A stretch of 64,000 nt of DNA from an uncultured Acetatifactor sp. (GCA_910577665.1 CAJTOJ010000016.1:7588-71587); one strand, 5' to 3'; positions 26,376-36,169 are shown, numbered from the stretch's first letter. The notes: generated by a model from the letters alone, not told the origin. Numbers and translations: made by a program.

Positions 26376-27650
26376 TCAAGGCATACCATCCCCCGGCCCC
26401 CGGTAGCGCCACAGAACCTTCTTCACCACATCCCGGCCACCTTCCCGGCCTGGCTCAGGTATTCCTGTAAGCTCCATTCTCCACGGCACGGAATAAGGAC
26501 CGTCCGGATTCTGCTTCAGCAACAGAAAAATGTGTCTGCGTCTGGCTTTGCTTCCAGCCGCGTCCGGATCCCCTGACCGTCTCCTCCAGGCTTCATATCC
26601 ATCCAGATAACTCTCCGCCATCTCGTCCCAGGAGGCAAAACGCTGCTGAAGCACTTTCCCTGTCCTGGCAAATTCCCTGTCCATCTCCTGCCTGTCTATC
26701 ATTTTCACCAGATACATCATCCCTGCAAGCTGGTTGGCCCGGCACAGATCCCAGCCTGCGTACACCGTATCCATACACCCTGCATGTTCTTCCACCAGAT
26801 CATGGATAATCCTGAGACCCTCCTGTCTGTCATGGATGCCCCACTGCTCTCCCAGGGCCACCTTCTTAAAACTGGCAAGTACTTTGCGGCTGCCATGCAC
26901 CCCTGTCACCAGCGGCCATCCTTCCAGCATAGGAAAGGAATGCGCCCAGATGGCAAAGGAGGAAGCACTGAAACATTCCAGGTCATTGCGCGGCAGCAGC
27001 GGATCCCTCCTCCAGAAAAGAGCAGGCGCAAACCGCCAACACCGCACCCCTACGATACGGTAAGCTGCAATTCCCAGGACAAAGATCCACACAGAGGCCA
27101 TCCTGCCCAGTGCCCGGCTATAATCCGCTTCTGTCAGCACTGGCACAAAATCACCATACATATCCACATAATGATCCGGCACAGCCAGAAGTTTCTCAAA
27201 GACCATCACCTCTTCGGGCGGATCCCATTCTCTCCACACCCCTACAGGAAGGCGGTAGATTCCTGCTTCCTCCGTGTCCGACATGGCCTTCCTGTTGATA
27301 TGGGCAATTACCAGTTCCCCGCTGGGCAGCTTTATCCGGTGATACATCTGCTCTCCCACACGAACCGTATCATAATTGATCACAGCCCCTTTCACCATCA
27401 GCGTAAAAGTTCCATATTGATCCATATCCGCTATAGACTGCGCCACAGGAAGCTCCTCGCCTGCCACATTGCCCACTCCCCCTTCCGCCAGGGTGACTTC
27501 TTTTTTATAAAAGTCATAGAGAAATGGCCCCAGACCAAACTCCACCAGAAGACACAGCCCTATCATCACCGGAAGCAGCAAAAACATCTGGTACAGGTTT
27601 GTCTTAAAACCATAAATATTCTTGTTTGAAATCTGGTATCTGGCAGACAT
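26376..27650 (-). CDS. DUF1266 domain-containing membrane protein
   Basis: This 424-residue protein has a transmembrane segment near residues 22-40 and a second near 185-200. The C-terminal part (about 225-360) matches the DUF1266 pattern, with NDLECFSASSFAIWAHSF, GWDLCRANQLAGMMYLVKMI and FASWDEMAESYLDGYEAW. The domain is found in many bacteria, sometimes with immunity-like or stress roles, but its function is unknown. The LacI-family gene follows 124 bp downstream. No partner suggests a substrate. Confidence 0.8.
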   Translation of the reverse strand: MSARYQISNKNIYGFKTNLYQMFLLLPVMIGLCLLVEFGLGPFLYDFYKKEVTLAEGGVGNVAGEELPVAQSIADMDQYGTFTLMVKGAVINYDTVRVGEQMYHRIKLPSGELVIAHINRKAMSDTEEAGIYRLPVGVWREWDPPEEVMVFEKLLAVPDHYVDMYGDFVPVLTEADYSRALGRMASVWIFVLGIAAYRIVGVRCWRFAPALFWRRDPLLPRNDLECFSASSFAIWAHSFPMLEGWPLVTGVHGSRKVLASFKKVALGEQWGIHDRQEGLRIIHDLVEEHAGCMDTVYAGWDLCRANQLAGMMYLVKMIDRQEMDREFARTGKVLQQRFASWDEMAESYLDGYEAWRRRSGDPDAAGSKARRRHIFLLLKQNPDGPYSVPWRMELTGIPEPGREGGRDVVKKVLWRYRGPGDGMP

Positions 27651-27758
27651 ATTTCCTCCTGATTCTATTTCCTGTTCCTTGCTCTATTCCTTTATTCCTA
27701 TTATTATAGTAACATGATGGCTGTATTCCGGCAATAGAAATCCATCCAGAACTTTCCA

Positions 27759-27787
27759 ACATATTTTCATCTCCCAGGGTCATACTA
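27759..27787 (+). promoter_or_regulatory. Putative SigG promoter of the SASP gene
   Basis: ACATA at 27759-27763 and CATACTA at 27781-27787 are separated by 17 bp. This matches the forespore SigG consensus (GHATR, then CATWHTA) with one mismatch in the -35. The position and the SASP gene downstream support forespore expression. Confidence 0.65.
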
Positions 27788-27833
27788 AGACCAAGATAAG
27801 TCGCAGCAAGCACGAACCGCGAGACCAGAAAGG

Positions 27834-27868
27834 CTTCAAGGTAAGTGCAGGCAGCACTTATCTTGAAG
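27834..27868 (+). promoter_or_regulatory. 15-bp stem-loop in the SASP mRNA leader
   Basis: Positions 27834-27848 pair with 27854-27868 over 15 bp with one G-U wobble and a 5-nt loop AGGCA. The 3' strand can instead pair with AAGATAAGT at 27793-27801 near the expected mRNA 5' end. It ends 43 nt before the start codon. A role in mRNA stability or translation timing is inferred. Confidence 0.7.
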
Positions 27869-27911
27869 ATAGAGAAGAAAAAAGGAAACACACAAATGGA
27901 GGTGAAAAAGA

Positions 27912-28112
27912 ATGTCCAGCAACAAAACCAATAGAGTGGAAGTGCCTGAAGCTAAGGCAGCAATGGATCGTTTCAAAACTGAAGTTGCATCTGAGCTTGG
28001 TGTAAATCTGAAGGAGGGTTACAATGGTGACCTGACTTCCCGTGAGGCCGGTTCTATCGGCGGAGAAATGGTTCGTCGTATGATCAAGAAGCAGGAAGAG
28101 CAGATGAAGTAA
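27912..28112 (+). CDS. Alpha/beta-type small acid-soluble spore protein
   Basis: This 66-residue protein has the two family signatures, KTEVASELGVNL near residue 22 and DLTSREAGSIGGEMVRRMI near residues 40-58, including the Glu-Ala/Ser region cleaved by the germination protease. Such proteins coat and protect spore DNA. GGAGGTGAAAAAGA precedes the ATG. It has its own SigG-like promoter, a leader stem-loop and a strong terminator, so it is a single-gene unit. It shows that the organism is, or recently was, a spore former. Confidence 0.97.
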   Translation: MSSNKTNRVEVPEAKAAMDRFKTEVASELGVNLKEGYNGDLTSREAGSIGGEMVRRMIKKQEEQMK

Positions 28113-28130
28113 GTTCTCCCTGCCTGCCAA

Positions 28131-28165
28131 AGGAGCTGTTGCAATTGCAACAGCTCCTTTTTTCC
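28131..28165 (+). terminator. Rho-independent terminator of the SASP gene
   Basis: A perfect 14-bp palindromic stem, AGGAGCTGTTGCAA and its complement, is followed by TTTTTT. It lies 18 bp past the stop codon. Confidence 0.95.
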
Positions 28166-28242
28166 TTCCATACCTGCCTGGCTTGATACCTGTGTGTCCC
28201 TCCTTACCGGAAACACTCCGGTATCCAAAGGCCAGTCAGCTT

Positions 28243-28896
28243 TTACTCTCCGAACACAGCCCTGTAATCTGCCTGAAACTTGGCAATTCCTGCATCTGTC
28301 AGCGGATGCTTCACCATCTGCTCTATGACGGCATAGGGAACTGTGGCAATGTCTGCACCAGCCAGGGCACAGTCTGTCACATGCACAGGATTGCGGACGC
28401 TGGCCGCTATGATCTGGGTCTCTATATCTGCCACAGCAAAGATATCAGATATCTCACGGATCAAGTCAACCCCTCTCTGGCTGATGTCATCCAGACGTCC
28501 CAGGAAAGGCGATACATAAGTGGCTCCTGCCCTTGCCGCCAGAAGCGCCTGGTTGGCAGTAAATACCAGGGTCACATTTGTCTTAATCCCCTCTGCGGAC
28601 AAGGCTTTGCAGGCTTTTAAGCCCTCCACTGTCATAGGAATCTTCACCACCATGTTAGGATGGATGGCGGCAATCTGCCTGCCTTCCTGGATCATACCCT
28701 CCGCATCCACAGTGGTGGCTTTCACCTCACCACTGATAGGTCCATCCACAATGGACGCAATCTCAGCAATGACTTCCTCAAATACCCTGCCTTCCTTTGC
28801 AATCAAGGAAGGATTGGTGGTTACACCACAGATCACTCCCATGTCATTTGCTTTCCGAATGTCCTCTACTTTTGCCGTATCAACGAAAAAACGCAT
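28243..28896 (-). CDS. fsa: Fructose-6-phosphate aldolase / transaldolase-like protein
   Basis: This 217-residue TIM-barrel protein belongs to the short transaldolase (TalC/MipB/FSA) family. Motifs are [13 protein letters not shown] at the N-terminus, [13 protein letters not shown] near residue 25, and the Schiff-base lysine in MVVKIPMT near residue 85. AAAAGGAG sets ATG 28896. Members act as either transaldolase or fructose-6-phosphate aldolase, and sequence alone does not separate them here. It is apparently monocistronic. Confidence 0.9.
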   Translation of the reverse strand: MRFFVDTAKVEDIRKANDMGVICGVTTNPSLIAKEGRVFEEVIAEIASIVDGPISGEVKATTVDAEGMIQEGRQIAAIHPNMVVKIPMTVEGLKACKALSAEGIKTNVTLVFTANQALLAARAGATYVSPFLGRLDDISQRGVDLIREISDIFAVADIETQIIAASVRNPVHVTDCALAGADIATVPYAVIEQMVKHPLTDAGIAKFQADYRAVFGE

Positions 28897-29005
28897 ACTA
28901 ATCTCTCCTTTTCTCCTTCTGTTTTGGTCCCAGCCATCTGTCTGCGGCTTTCTGTGCCCGGATACATGCATAACAATTCCAGTATACCCAATTACCACCC
29001 AAAAC

Positions 29006-30994
29006 TCAATAGCTTTCATAAGTACTTTTCCAAATATTTTTCTCACAGACAACGCTTTTCCTACCGGAAATGATTTTATGGAACTCCCTGTTTCCAGATC
29101 CAGCCTTTTTTCCCAATCCTCCACCAGACTGGCAGACACCCAGGGCTTTCACCAGACACTGCATATCAGGGAAACGTCTCCCGGGCTCCCGCCTGGTACA
29201 GATTGCCGCCACCTTCCACAGCCTGGCGCGGCATCTTCTCTCCTGGCGTTGTTTTCTCAAGGTTCCTCTCCATATATAGGTTTCCCTGGCCCTGTTCCCA
29301 ATTGCCGGGCCTTTATATCTGCTCCGTTTCCGTAGTCTCCAGATCCTGCCTGGAAACTTTTTCCTGTCTCTGTCATGGGGCATTCCATCCTGCTGTCTGT
29401 CAGCCTGGAAGCCATCCTGCCTCCCGCCAGATCCCCCAAGCATGGCCCATAGAGCCTGCCCCACCCCATATACGTCACTGGCAGGACTTACGCTTCCTGC
29501 CATTTCGAACTGCTCCGGCGCACCAAATCCCGGCGTACCGGCCCTGGCAGCATCCCCTGCTTCCAGCAGGCAGGCGCATCCAAGATCCAGCAGCTTTACC
29601 TTTCCGTCCTGCCGGATCATGATGTTAGCCGGCTTGATATCCCGGAAAAGAACCGCATCCTTCATGGTGTGCAGGTATCGCAGCCCTTCTGCCAGTTCCA
29701 ATGCCACCTGGGCAGCCCTTTTGGCAGCAAGACGGCCCTGTCGCCCCAGAAGTACATCCAGGCTGCTGCCAGGCACATATTCCATGGCCAGGCAGCTTCT
29801 GTCTCCTTCCTGCCAGCATTCCTTGTATGCCACAAACAAAGGATGCTCCAGTCTCTGCAGCAGTCTCCCTTCCCTCTCCACCAGTTTTTTCCGGGAGCTG
29901 ACCTTGCAGGCCACAGCCTCTCCACCCTCTTTCTTTCTGGCCAGATAGACCCTGGAAAAAGCCCCCTGGCCCAGGAAACGGTACACCCTGTAACCGCGGC
30001 GCTCCAGAAACGCCCCATCCTCCTTCTGGCACGCTCCAGACCAAGAGGCTCCCGATCCAGCATGTACATGGATGCATGACGGTCCTGCTCCTGCCAGGCA
30101 TCTCTTCAGAGTCGCCCTTTTTGTCTCCCCCTTACACACACTCTCCTTTTCCCGGCCTTCCGGTTCCGCAAATGTTCCTTTCCCCTGTCTCAGATACAGC
30201 AGCACAGCTCCCATATCCGTTTCCCCCATTGCTGCTCCACAGCTTCCCAGTTCCTCAAGACGGCGCTTTGCCTGCTCCTGTGTCCATACCTCTCCCACGG
30301 ACAGACATTCGCTTCCATTTTCCCCTGTTGCTGTCCTTCCAAAAGATTCTGTGGCAAGCAGAAGCCCTGCGTTGTGTTCTAACATCCCCCTTTGCAGATA
30401 CAGTTTTCCCTGATTCTGCATTTCCTCATCCGTCCCCTGCTTCACATGATGTATCTCTTTCGGATGACCTGGCATCTTCGGATGTCCCTTGTCACAGTCT
30501 GGCGTAATCTTATGGGCATGTCCTCTGCCGAATCCCATATTCAGCAAATGGATTTCCACCAATCCCCTTGAAAACAACAGCACATGCTCCCCCACCCCCA
30601 GAAAACCAGCTACATCTATGTTCCCTTCCCAGTTCCCATTAACCCTGCTCCCCAAAAGTTCGCTGTGGATTTCGTCCATCAAGGAAAGCAGTTCCTTCTC
30701 CAGTCTCGCAAGCCACCTCTCTGGCTGGCAAGCCATCTCACGCCAGGGCAGGTTCCGCTGCCATTGCAGCATTCGCCCTGTCAGGTAGGCCCCTGCTCTT
30801 TCGGCGCCCCTGCCACCCCCCAGGCACGCAAAGCACAGGGGAATCCCTTTCCAACTATACTGTACCAGAACCAGGGAATTCCGGTTGCCCAGACTGCCCT
30901 CCTTGGGACTTGCACTGCTGCCACACGCTGCCTGCTCCTGCCCCTGGATATCCCGTTCCTTCTGTTGCCAGTAAAACCCCGTAACATACTTCAT
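29006..30994 (-). CDS. Protein kinase fused to a degenerate PP2C-like domain
   Basis: Residues about 335-600 form a Hanks-type kinase: glycine loop [12 protein letters not shown] (341-352), Lys364 in [16 protein letters not shown] (Asp452, Asn457; Phe replaces the usual His), DLG (470-472) in place of DFG, and APE 492-494. Residues about 30-270 have the outline of a PP2C phosphatase but lack its metal ligands: GNRNS stands for the NQD motif, and Leu58 in ACLGGG stands for the Asp of DGxGG. A basic insertion lies around residues 510-565. A lipoprotein gene ends 11 bp upstream. Probably a cytoplasmic signalling kinase with a pseudo-phosphatase sensor. Confidence 0.8.
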   Translation of the reverse strand: MKYVTGFYWQQKERDIQGQEQAACGSSASPKEGSLGNRNSLVLVQYSWKGIPLCFACLGGGRGAERAGAYLTGRMLQWQRNLPWREMACQPERWLARLEKELLSLMDEIHSELLGSRVNGNWEGNIDVAGFLGVGEHVLLFSRGLVEIHLLNMGFGRGHAHKITPDCDKGHPKMPGHPKEIHHVKQGTDEEMQNQGKLYLQRGMLEHNAGLLLATESFGRTATGENGSECLSVGEVWTQEQAKRRLEELGSCGAAMGETDMGAVLLYLRQGKGTFAEPEGREKESVCKGETKRATLKRCLAGAGPSCIHVHAGSGASWSGACQKEDGAFLERRGYRVYRFLGQGAFSRVYLARKKEGGEAVACKVSSRKKLVEREGRLLQRLEHPLFVAYKECWQEGDRSCLAMEYVPGSSLDVLLGRQGRLAAKRAAQVALELAEGLRYLHTMKDAVLFRDIKPANIMIRQDGKVKLLDLGCACLLEAGDAARAGTPGFGAPEQFEMAGSVSPASDVYGVGQALWAMLGGSGGRQDGFQADRQQDGMPHDRDRKKFPGRIWRLRKRSRYKGPAIGNRARETYIWRGTLRKQRQERRCRARLWKVAAICTRREPGRRFPDMQCLVKALGVCQSGGGLGKKAGSGNREFHKIISGRKSVVCEKNIWKSTYESY

Positions 30995-31005
30995 AGACCG
31001 ATCCG

Positions 31006-31920
31006 TCAGTCTCCCTCAGAATAAATAACAGGAATACTGATATCTACTGTGTCCACCTCCTCGAAATCTTTCTGGATTGTCATAATGAAAGAAATATTCC
31101 TGCTGTCTGCTCCTGACTCATGGAGCGCAACCAGATCCGCCCTCTCAAAATTAACGCTAAACTCCAGCGGATCTGCCGCCTCAACATTATTTCCCTCATG
31201 CTCATACAGCATTTCACCATTCACACATATATTATCAAATTTCAAACCAAGCACATCAAAATCCGTTTCCCCGGTACTTTCACAATACACTGCTATCCCG
31301 TCATTATTCGTAATATATGCATTCCTCACATACTCACATATTATCTGACCAGGCACTGTAATACGCAAACCGTTTCCATTATATATTTCCATTTCTTCTA
31401 CAACAGATTTACGTGTTATTGTCTCCGGCGTTATATCCTCAGACGCAATCTCCCGTGTCTGAAAGGTTAACAAAAGAGTCTCTCCTTCATCCCCGCTGTC
31501 ACCGGTCTCCCTGGCGGTGGCCTCCAGGACAATTTCTGCACAGCCCTCCATTGACTCGTCTATAAACACCGTTTCCTCGTAGACATCCCCCGCTTTCACT
31601 TTTGGAGACCAATAATCCGGGAACCACAACTCGTCTGACACCGGCTTCCCATCCAGAGAAAGCTTCTGCCAATTGACCTGGATCTCCATGTTCTCAGACA
31701 CATTCGCAACTTTCAGGTATAATTTCGTCCGCCCAGAATCAAGTTCCATCCTGTCTGCAGTCACATCCAGCGCCTCAGCGCAGGATGTCTTAGCCTCTTC
31801 CCGGCTTTTCGTATCTTCCACTTTATCCGCTGGTTCCATAGAAACCACATCCGCCGCATTATCCCCGGAACATCCTGCCATGCCCGCTGCCAGCATAATC
31901 GTCAGCAGGGATATTCCCAT
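31006..31920 (-). CDS. Putative lipoprotein with in-frame TAG near its start
   Basis: The hydrophobic stretch MGISLLTIMLAAGMAGCSG ends in a lipobox cysteine, and the remaining about 285 residues form an extracellular, beta-rich, acidic domain of no recognised family. The best ribosome binding site (AAGGAGG) serves an ATG at 31941, which encodes MKKWK and then TAG (31924-31926) before continuing in frame at ATG 31920. MKKWK is what a lipoprotein n-region should look like. Either the TAG is a recent nonsense mutation, or translation restarts at 31920 without basic residues. It lies 11 bp before the kinase gene, so they form a two-gene operon. Confidence 0.7.
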   Translation of the reverse strand: MGISLLTIMLAAGMAGCSGDNAADVVSMEPADKVEDTKSREEAKTSCAEALDVTADRMELDSGRTKLYLKVANVSENMEIQVNWQKLSLDGKPVSDELWFPDYWSPKVKAGDVYEETVFIDESMEGCAEIVLEATARETGDSGDEGETLLLTFQTREIASEDITPETITRKSVVEEMEIYNGNGLRITVPGQIICEYVRNAYITNNDGIAVYCESTGETDFDVLGLKFDNICVNGEMLYEHEGNNVEAADPLEFSVNFERADLVALHESGADSRNISFIMTIQKDFEEVDTVDISIPVIYSEGD

Positions 31921-31941
31921 ACTCTATTTCCACTTCTTCAT

Positions 31942-32260
31942 TGTACATTTTCCTCCTTTTCTACATGTCTGTCAGCCATCTCCCGCATGAACATACTGTG
32001 TCCGGATTCTGTCTGCCACTGTTTTGCCCACCACAAAAAGCACTAATATACCGCCACACATTTTCTATTTTATCTGGTTATGACATTGAATCCCTGTCAG
32101 ATCACAGATCATCTAGATTTTCCTTCTGATACATAGACATGTTTTTGTATAAATAGAATAGCACTTCTGAACATATTGTCAATACCTGGACTTTCTTTAT
32201 GTCTTTTTATACCCAGAAGCTGCCAGGCCTCTACATACCACCCAGCACCAGTATTCCCAC
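31942..32260. other. Intergenic region between rseP and the lipoprotein gene
   Basis: This AT-rich stretch of about 320 bp presumably carries the lipoprotein-kinase promoter. A TAAAAT -10-like sequence is seen on the minus strand near 32065, but no good -35. No reading frame or RNA gene is evident. Confidence 0.45.
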
Positions 32261-32289
32261 AAGCAGCAGCACGTCACCGGCTGCTGCTT
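32261..32289 (-). terminator. Hairpin downstream of rseP
   Basis: A 10-bp stem AAGCAGCAGC/GCTGCTGCTT with an 8-9 nt loop lies 16 bp past the rseP stop, at the end of the pyrH-to-rseP cluster. It lacks a clear U-tract on the minus strand, so it may be a weak terminator or an RNA-end stabiliser. Confidence 0.5.
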
Positions 32290-32304
32290 TCCTTCTGCTC
32301 TACA

Positions 32305-33375
32305 TTATTTTGCGAATATATTCACCAGGTCATTGAAGAAGATCACCACCATCAGCACCATGAAGAACATCAGTCCTATAAAATGGACCATGCCCTCCTT
32401 CTCCGGCGGCACCGGCTTGCCCCGGATCACCTCCAGCAACAGGAACACCAGCCTGCCCCCATCCAGGGCCGGCACCGGCAGTAGGTTCAGGATCCCTAAG
32501 TTCACGGACAGCAGCAGGGTGATATTCAGCATATTCAGCACCACACTCTGCCATCCATATTCCTTGGCCTGGTCGTAAGTCTTGCCCACCACATTCACGG
32601 CGATCCCCACCGGTCCCGCCACATCCTGTCTGCCTACCCTGCCCTGGAAAAGCATTCCCAGGCTCTTGTAAGTACTATTCACAGAATAGCGGATCTGGTA
32701 CCAGGTATACTTGAAGGTATCCAGCCCCTTGGGCACAATGGCATCTTCCCCACTGTTCACTATGCCAATCAGATATCTGGCTGCCGCTTCATCATACTGA
32801 GGCGTCAAGGTAGCAGTCCGCTTCTCCCCCCCTCTCTCATACACCACTTCCAGGTCACCGCCGCGGTAACTGGCCAGCATGTATAACTGCACGTCATCAT
32901 ACAGGTACATCTTCTCCCCGTTTAAGGAGAGAATGACATCACCTGCCTGGAGACCGGCAGCCTGCGCGCCGCCACCCTCTGACACCTGGGAGATGGTGGG
33001 CGTCCGGATGACCATGGACATATTCACCATGATAAAGGCAATCACAAAAGCCAGGATAAAATTGAATACAGGTCCCGCCACCACAGTGGATATCCTGCCC
33101 CATACACTGGCCCGCAGGAACGAACCTTCTCCAGGTTCTTCCCCCTCCTTCTGGGCCAGCCCGTCCTCACCCTCAAACATACAGGCTCCACCGATGGGAA
33201 ACATCTTCAAGGAATATTTGGTACCGCCCTTTTTGACGGAGAAAATACTGGGTCCCATCCCCACGGCAAATTCTACCACATGGATACCGTTGGCTTTCGC
33301 CAGGAGAAAATGTCCAAATTCATGTGCGATCACCACCACCCCGAATATGAGGATAAATAAAATCAATGTCATCAT
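32305..33375 (-). CDS. rseP: Site-2 zinc metalloprotease RseP
   Basis: This 356-residue M50 peptidase has the active-site HEFGH near residues 18-22 in the first transmembrane segment, a PDZ domain near residues 110-190, and the third zinc ligand in PALDGGRL near residue 300. It cleaves transmembrane substrates such as anti-sigma factors and leftover signal peptides. Its ATG overlaps the TGA stop of dxr by 2 bp (ATGA). It is the last gene of the conserved cluster. An ECF/anti-sigma pair elsewhere in the window is a possible substrate system, by inference only. Confidence 0.95.
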   Translation of the reverse strand: MMTLILFILIFGVVVIAHEFGHFLLAKANGIHVVEFAVGMGPSIFSVKKGGTKYSLKMFPIGGACMFEGEDGLAQKEGEEPGEGSFLRASVWGRISTVVAGPVFNFILAFVIAFIMVNMSMVIRTPTISQVSEGGGAQAAGLQAGDVILSLNGEKMYLYDDVQLYMLASYRGGDLEVVYERGGEKRTATLTPQYDEAAARYLIGIVNSGEDAIVPKGLDTFKYTWYQIRYSVNSTYKSLGMLFQGRVGRQDVAGPVGIAVNVVGKTYDQAKEYGWQSVVLNMLNITLLLSVNLGILNLLPVPALDGGRLVFLLLEVIRGKPVPPEKEGMVHFIGLMFFMVLMVVIFFNDLVNIFAK

Positions 33376-34523
33376 TTCCTGCTGATCCTTCCTGCTATAT
33401 ATTCATAAGTCTCCTGTTCTGCTGCCAGGATCTCCTCCACCCCCGGCTCCCGCACTACCCGGTGATGCCCCATGGCTTCCCCGATCAGTTCCGATATCTG
33501 CAGATAGGCGATTTTCCTGTCCAGAAACAGTCCCACTGCCCTCTCATTGGCTGCATTGTAGACAGTGGGCATACTCCCCCCTGCCCGGGCAGCTTCATAG
33601 GCGAGCCGCAGGCCGTCAAATGTATCCGGATCCGGTTTTTCAAAGGTCATCTGCCCCAGGGTAAAGAAGTCCACCCGTCCGCCTGCCATAGACCTTCTGT
33701 CCGGGTAAAACAATGCATACTGGATGGGCAGTTTCATATCGGGAACCCCCATCTGTGCCATAATGGCCCCATCCACGAACTGGACCGCTGAATGGAGGAT
33801 GCTCTGTGGATGTACCAGCACCTGGATCCTGTCAAGCTCCACCCCGAACAGCCACCTGGCCTCCATGACCTCCAGCCCCTTGTTCACCAGAGTGGACGAA
33901 TCTATGGTAATCTTCCTTCCCATGGACCAGTTAGGGTGCCTCAGGGCATCTTCCACCTGGACGTGAGCCAATGCTTCCCTGGTCCAGCCCCTGAACGGCC
34001 CTCCGGAAGCGGTCAGCAGTATCTTCTCGATTTTATCCGCCGGTTCCCCGTTCAAGGACTGGAAGATGGCACTGTGTTCGCTGTCCACAGGCAGGATAGA
34101 CACCCCATATTTCTTTGCCAGAGGTATAATGATATGTCCTGCTGTCACCAGGGTCTCCTTGTTGGCCAGGGCAATATCCTTCCCCGCCTGGATGGCGGCA
34201 ATTGTGGGCCTGATACCAATCATGCCCACAATTGCCGTCACCAATACCTGGCTTTCAGGCCAGGTTGCCATTTCCAGAAGTCCTTCCATGCCGGATGCAA
34301 TCTTCACATCCAGGTCAGCCACTCTCTCCTGCAGGTCCCGGGCCTCCTTTTCGCCCCACATGCCAGCTATTTCCGGATGAAACTCCCTGATCTGTGCCTC
34401 CATCTTCTCCACACTGCTTCCCGCAGCCAGTGCTACCACCTGCAGGTCTGCATTGCCACGCACCACCTCCAGGGTCTGGGTGCCGATGGATCCTGTGGAT
34501 CCTAATATCGCAATCTTTTTCAT
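33372..34523 (-). CDS. dxr: 1-deoxy-D-xylulose 5-phosphate reductoisomerase
   Basis: This 383-residue enzyme catalyses the second step of the MEP isoprenoid pathway. It has the NADPH-binding GSTGSIGTQTLEVV at the N-terminus, PVDSEHSAIFQSL near residue 145 with catalytic acidic residues, and the ASGGPFRGW flap region near residue 185. AGGAGACAGA precedes ATG 34523. It sits between cdsA and rseP in the usual order. Confidence 0.98.
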   Translation of the reverse strand: MKKIAILGSTGSIGTQTLEVVRGNADLQVVALAAGSSVEKMEAQIREFHPEIAGMWGEKEARDLQERVADLDVKIASGMEGLLEMATWPESQVLVTAIVGMIGIRPTIAAIQAGKDIALANKETLVTAGHIIIPLAKKYGVSILPVDSEHSAIFQSLNGEPADKIEKILLTASGGPFRGWTREALAHVQVEDALRHPNWSMGRKITIDSSTLVNKGLEVMEARWLFGVELDRIQVLVHPQSILHSAVQFVDGAIMAQMGVPDMKLPIQYALFYPDRRSMAGGRVDFFTLGQMTFEKPDPDTFDGLRLAYEAARAGGSMPTVYNAANERAVGLFLDRKIAYLQISELIGEAMGHHRVVREPGVEEILAAEQETYEYIAGRISRK

Positions 34524-34620
34524 TCTGTCTCCTGTTCACCTCTGCACTGTAGAACAAATACTTCCCATGACGCTGCCGTTCAAAAGCCCGCACCAGGACA
34601 TGCATGTCCTGGCACATGTT

Positions 34621-35445
34621 TCATGCCGCCAGCAAAAGCAGGGCCAGGAAATATGTCATAGGCGCAGTTACAATCATACTGTCAAAGCGATCCATGATAC
34701 CTCCATGTCCGGGTATCAGCTTCCCATAGTCCTTGATCCGGGCATTGCGTTTGATGGCAGAGGCTGCCAGGTCTCCCACCATGCTCATGACAGCACCTGC
34801 CCCACAGATCAGCGCAATGATCCAGCTCACCGTCTGTTCCGGAAAAGCGGCTTCCACAAAAAAATGCCCGTACAGCCAGCCAATCAAAGCCGCGCCAAGC
34901 ACACCGCCGATACAGCCTTCCAGGGATTTCTTGGGACTGAGTTGTGGAAATATCTTCTTTCTGCCAATCAGTTTGCCCACTACATAGGCACAGGTGTCAC
35001 AGCCCCAGGAGCTGATAAGGATCATCCACACCACATACAGTCCCTGGTTCCCCATTCTGGTCTGATACACGAAAGACAACATCACAGGGGCATACAGGAA
35101 GGCAAATACCGCCGCCATCACCTGTCCCGCCTGGTATCTGGGGAACACCACCACATAGGCAAACATTTCCAGCAGGAAAAATCCCACAATACACATGAGG
35201 GAGAAAATATCGCTTCCGCCCATATATAGAATGGCATAATAGGTGGTAGTTGCTGCTATCCCCAGCCACTCCAGGCCGTTTAATCCCCTTTCCTTTGTGG
35301 CACAGCCTGTAGCCTTTGTCAGCTCCCGGAAAGCAACCATGGAAATTGCCCAGAGAACCAGGGCCAGAGGGATCCCTCCATATCCCATTGCCCCAAGGGC
35401 AATGACCACCAACACCACACCACTGGCCAGTCTGGTCACAAACAT
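34621..35445 (-). CDS. cdsA: Phosphatidate cytidylyltransferase
   Basis: This 274-residue polytopic enzyme makes CDP-diacylglycerol. Its C-terminal signature SAIKRNARIKDYGK followed by LIPGHGGIMDRFDS matches the CDP-diglyceride synthetase pattern, with the catalytic aspartates. GGAGGGATAG overlaps the end of uppS and precedes ATG 35445. Its product feeds PgsA, encoded at 49128-49691. Confidence 0.96.
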   Translation of the reverse strand: MFVTRLASGVVLVVIALGAMGYGGIPLALVLWAISMVAFRELTKATGCATKERGLNGLEWLGIAATTTYYAILYMGGSDIFSLMCIVGFFLLEMFAYVVVFPRYQAGQVMAAVFAFLYAPVMLSFVYQTRMGNQGLYVVWMILISSWGCDTCAYVVGKLIGRKKIFPQLSPKKSLEGCIGGVLGAALIGWLYGHFFVEAAFPEQTVSWIIALICGAGAVMSMVGDLAASAIKRNARIKDYGKLIPGHGGIMDRFDSMIVTAPMTYFLALLLLAA

Positions 35446-35449
35446 AAGC

Positions 35450-36169
35450 CTATCCCTCCTTCAAACCACCGTACCTTCTGTCCCTATGATTATATGCCTC
35501 CACGGCTTTTATCAATTCTTCCTTTGTGAAATCGGGCCAGGCCACCGGTGTCACATAGAACTCTGTGTAGGCAAGCTGCCACAACAGGAAATTGGATATC
35601 CGCTGTTCATTGCAGGTGCGGATCAGCAGATCCGGTGCAGGTATATCGCAGGTATCCAGTGCTGCTTCAATCTTTCCCTCATCTATATCCCATGGGGAAA
35701 GCTCCCCTGTCTCCACCTGCCTGGCCAGCTTCCGGAATGCCCGCACCAGCTCATCCCGTCCTCCATAATTGATGGCTATCTGGAAATGAAGGCCGTCATT
35801 GTCTTTCGTTGCCTGTTCCAGTTCCTCAATCCGGATCCGTACATCTTCATCCAGCCTGGATTTCTCTCCCAGAACCCGGACACACATACGGTTCTTCTCC
35901 GCTGTTTTCAGACAGGTTTTCATATAATTGCGCAGAAGCTTCATCAGCGCATCCACTTCCTCTTTCGGCCGGTTCCAGTTCTCCGTGGAAAAAGCATATA
36001 CCGTGAGATACTGGATCCCCATCCTGTAAGCCTCCTCACAGATGACTTCCACCGTTTTTGCCCCCTGCACATGCCCATAATTGCGGGGCATTCCTTTGGA
36101 CCTCGCCCATCTGCCGTTCCCATCCAGAATGATTGCCACATGCCGTGGCATTTTCAGTCCATCCGCCAT
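35450..36169 (-). CDS. uppS: Isoprenyl transferase (undecaprenyl diphosphate synthase)
   Basis: This 239-residue cis-prenyltransferase has IILDGNGRWARSKGMPRNYGH near residue 12 with the catalytic Asp, NWNRPKEEVDALM, and the C-terminal LLIRTCNEQRISNF and LAYTEFYV blocks. It makes the lipid carrier for wall synthesis from isoprenoids produced by the Dxr pathway. The start at 36169 is the best supported by alignment to the family pattern; a TTG at 36196 is unlikely. Confidence 0.96.
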   Translation of the reverse strand: MADGLKMPRHVAIILDGNGRWARSKGMPRNYGHVQGAKTVEVICEEAYRMGIQYLTVYAFSTENWNRPKEEVDALMKLLRNYMKTCLKTAEKNRMCVRVLGEKSRLDEDVRIRIEELEQATKDNDGLHFQIAINYGGRDELVRAFRKLARQVETGELSPWDIDEGKIEAALDTCDIPAPDLLIRTCNEQRISNFLLWQLAYTEFYVTPVAWPDFTKEELIKAVEAYNHRDRRYGGLKEG

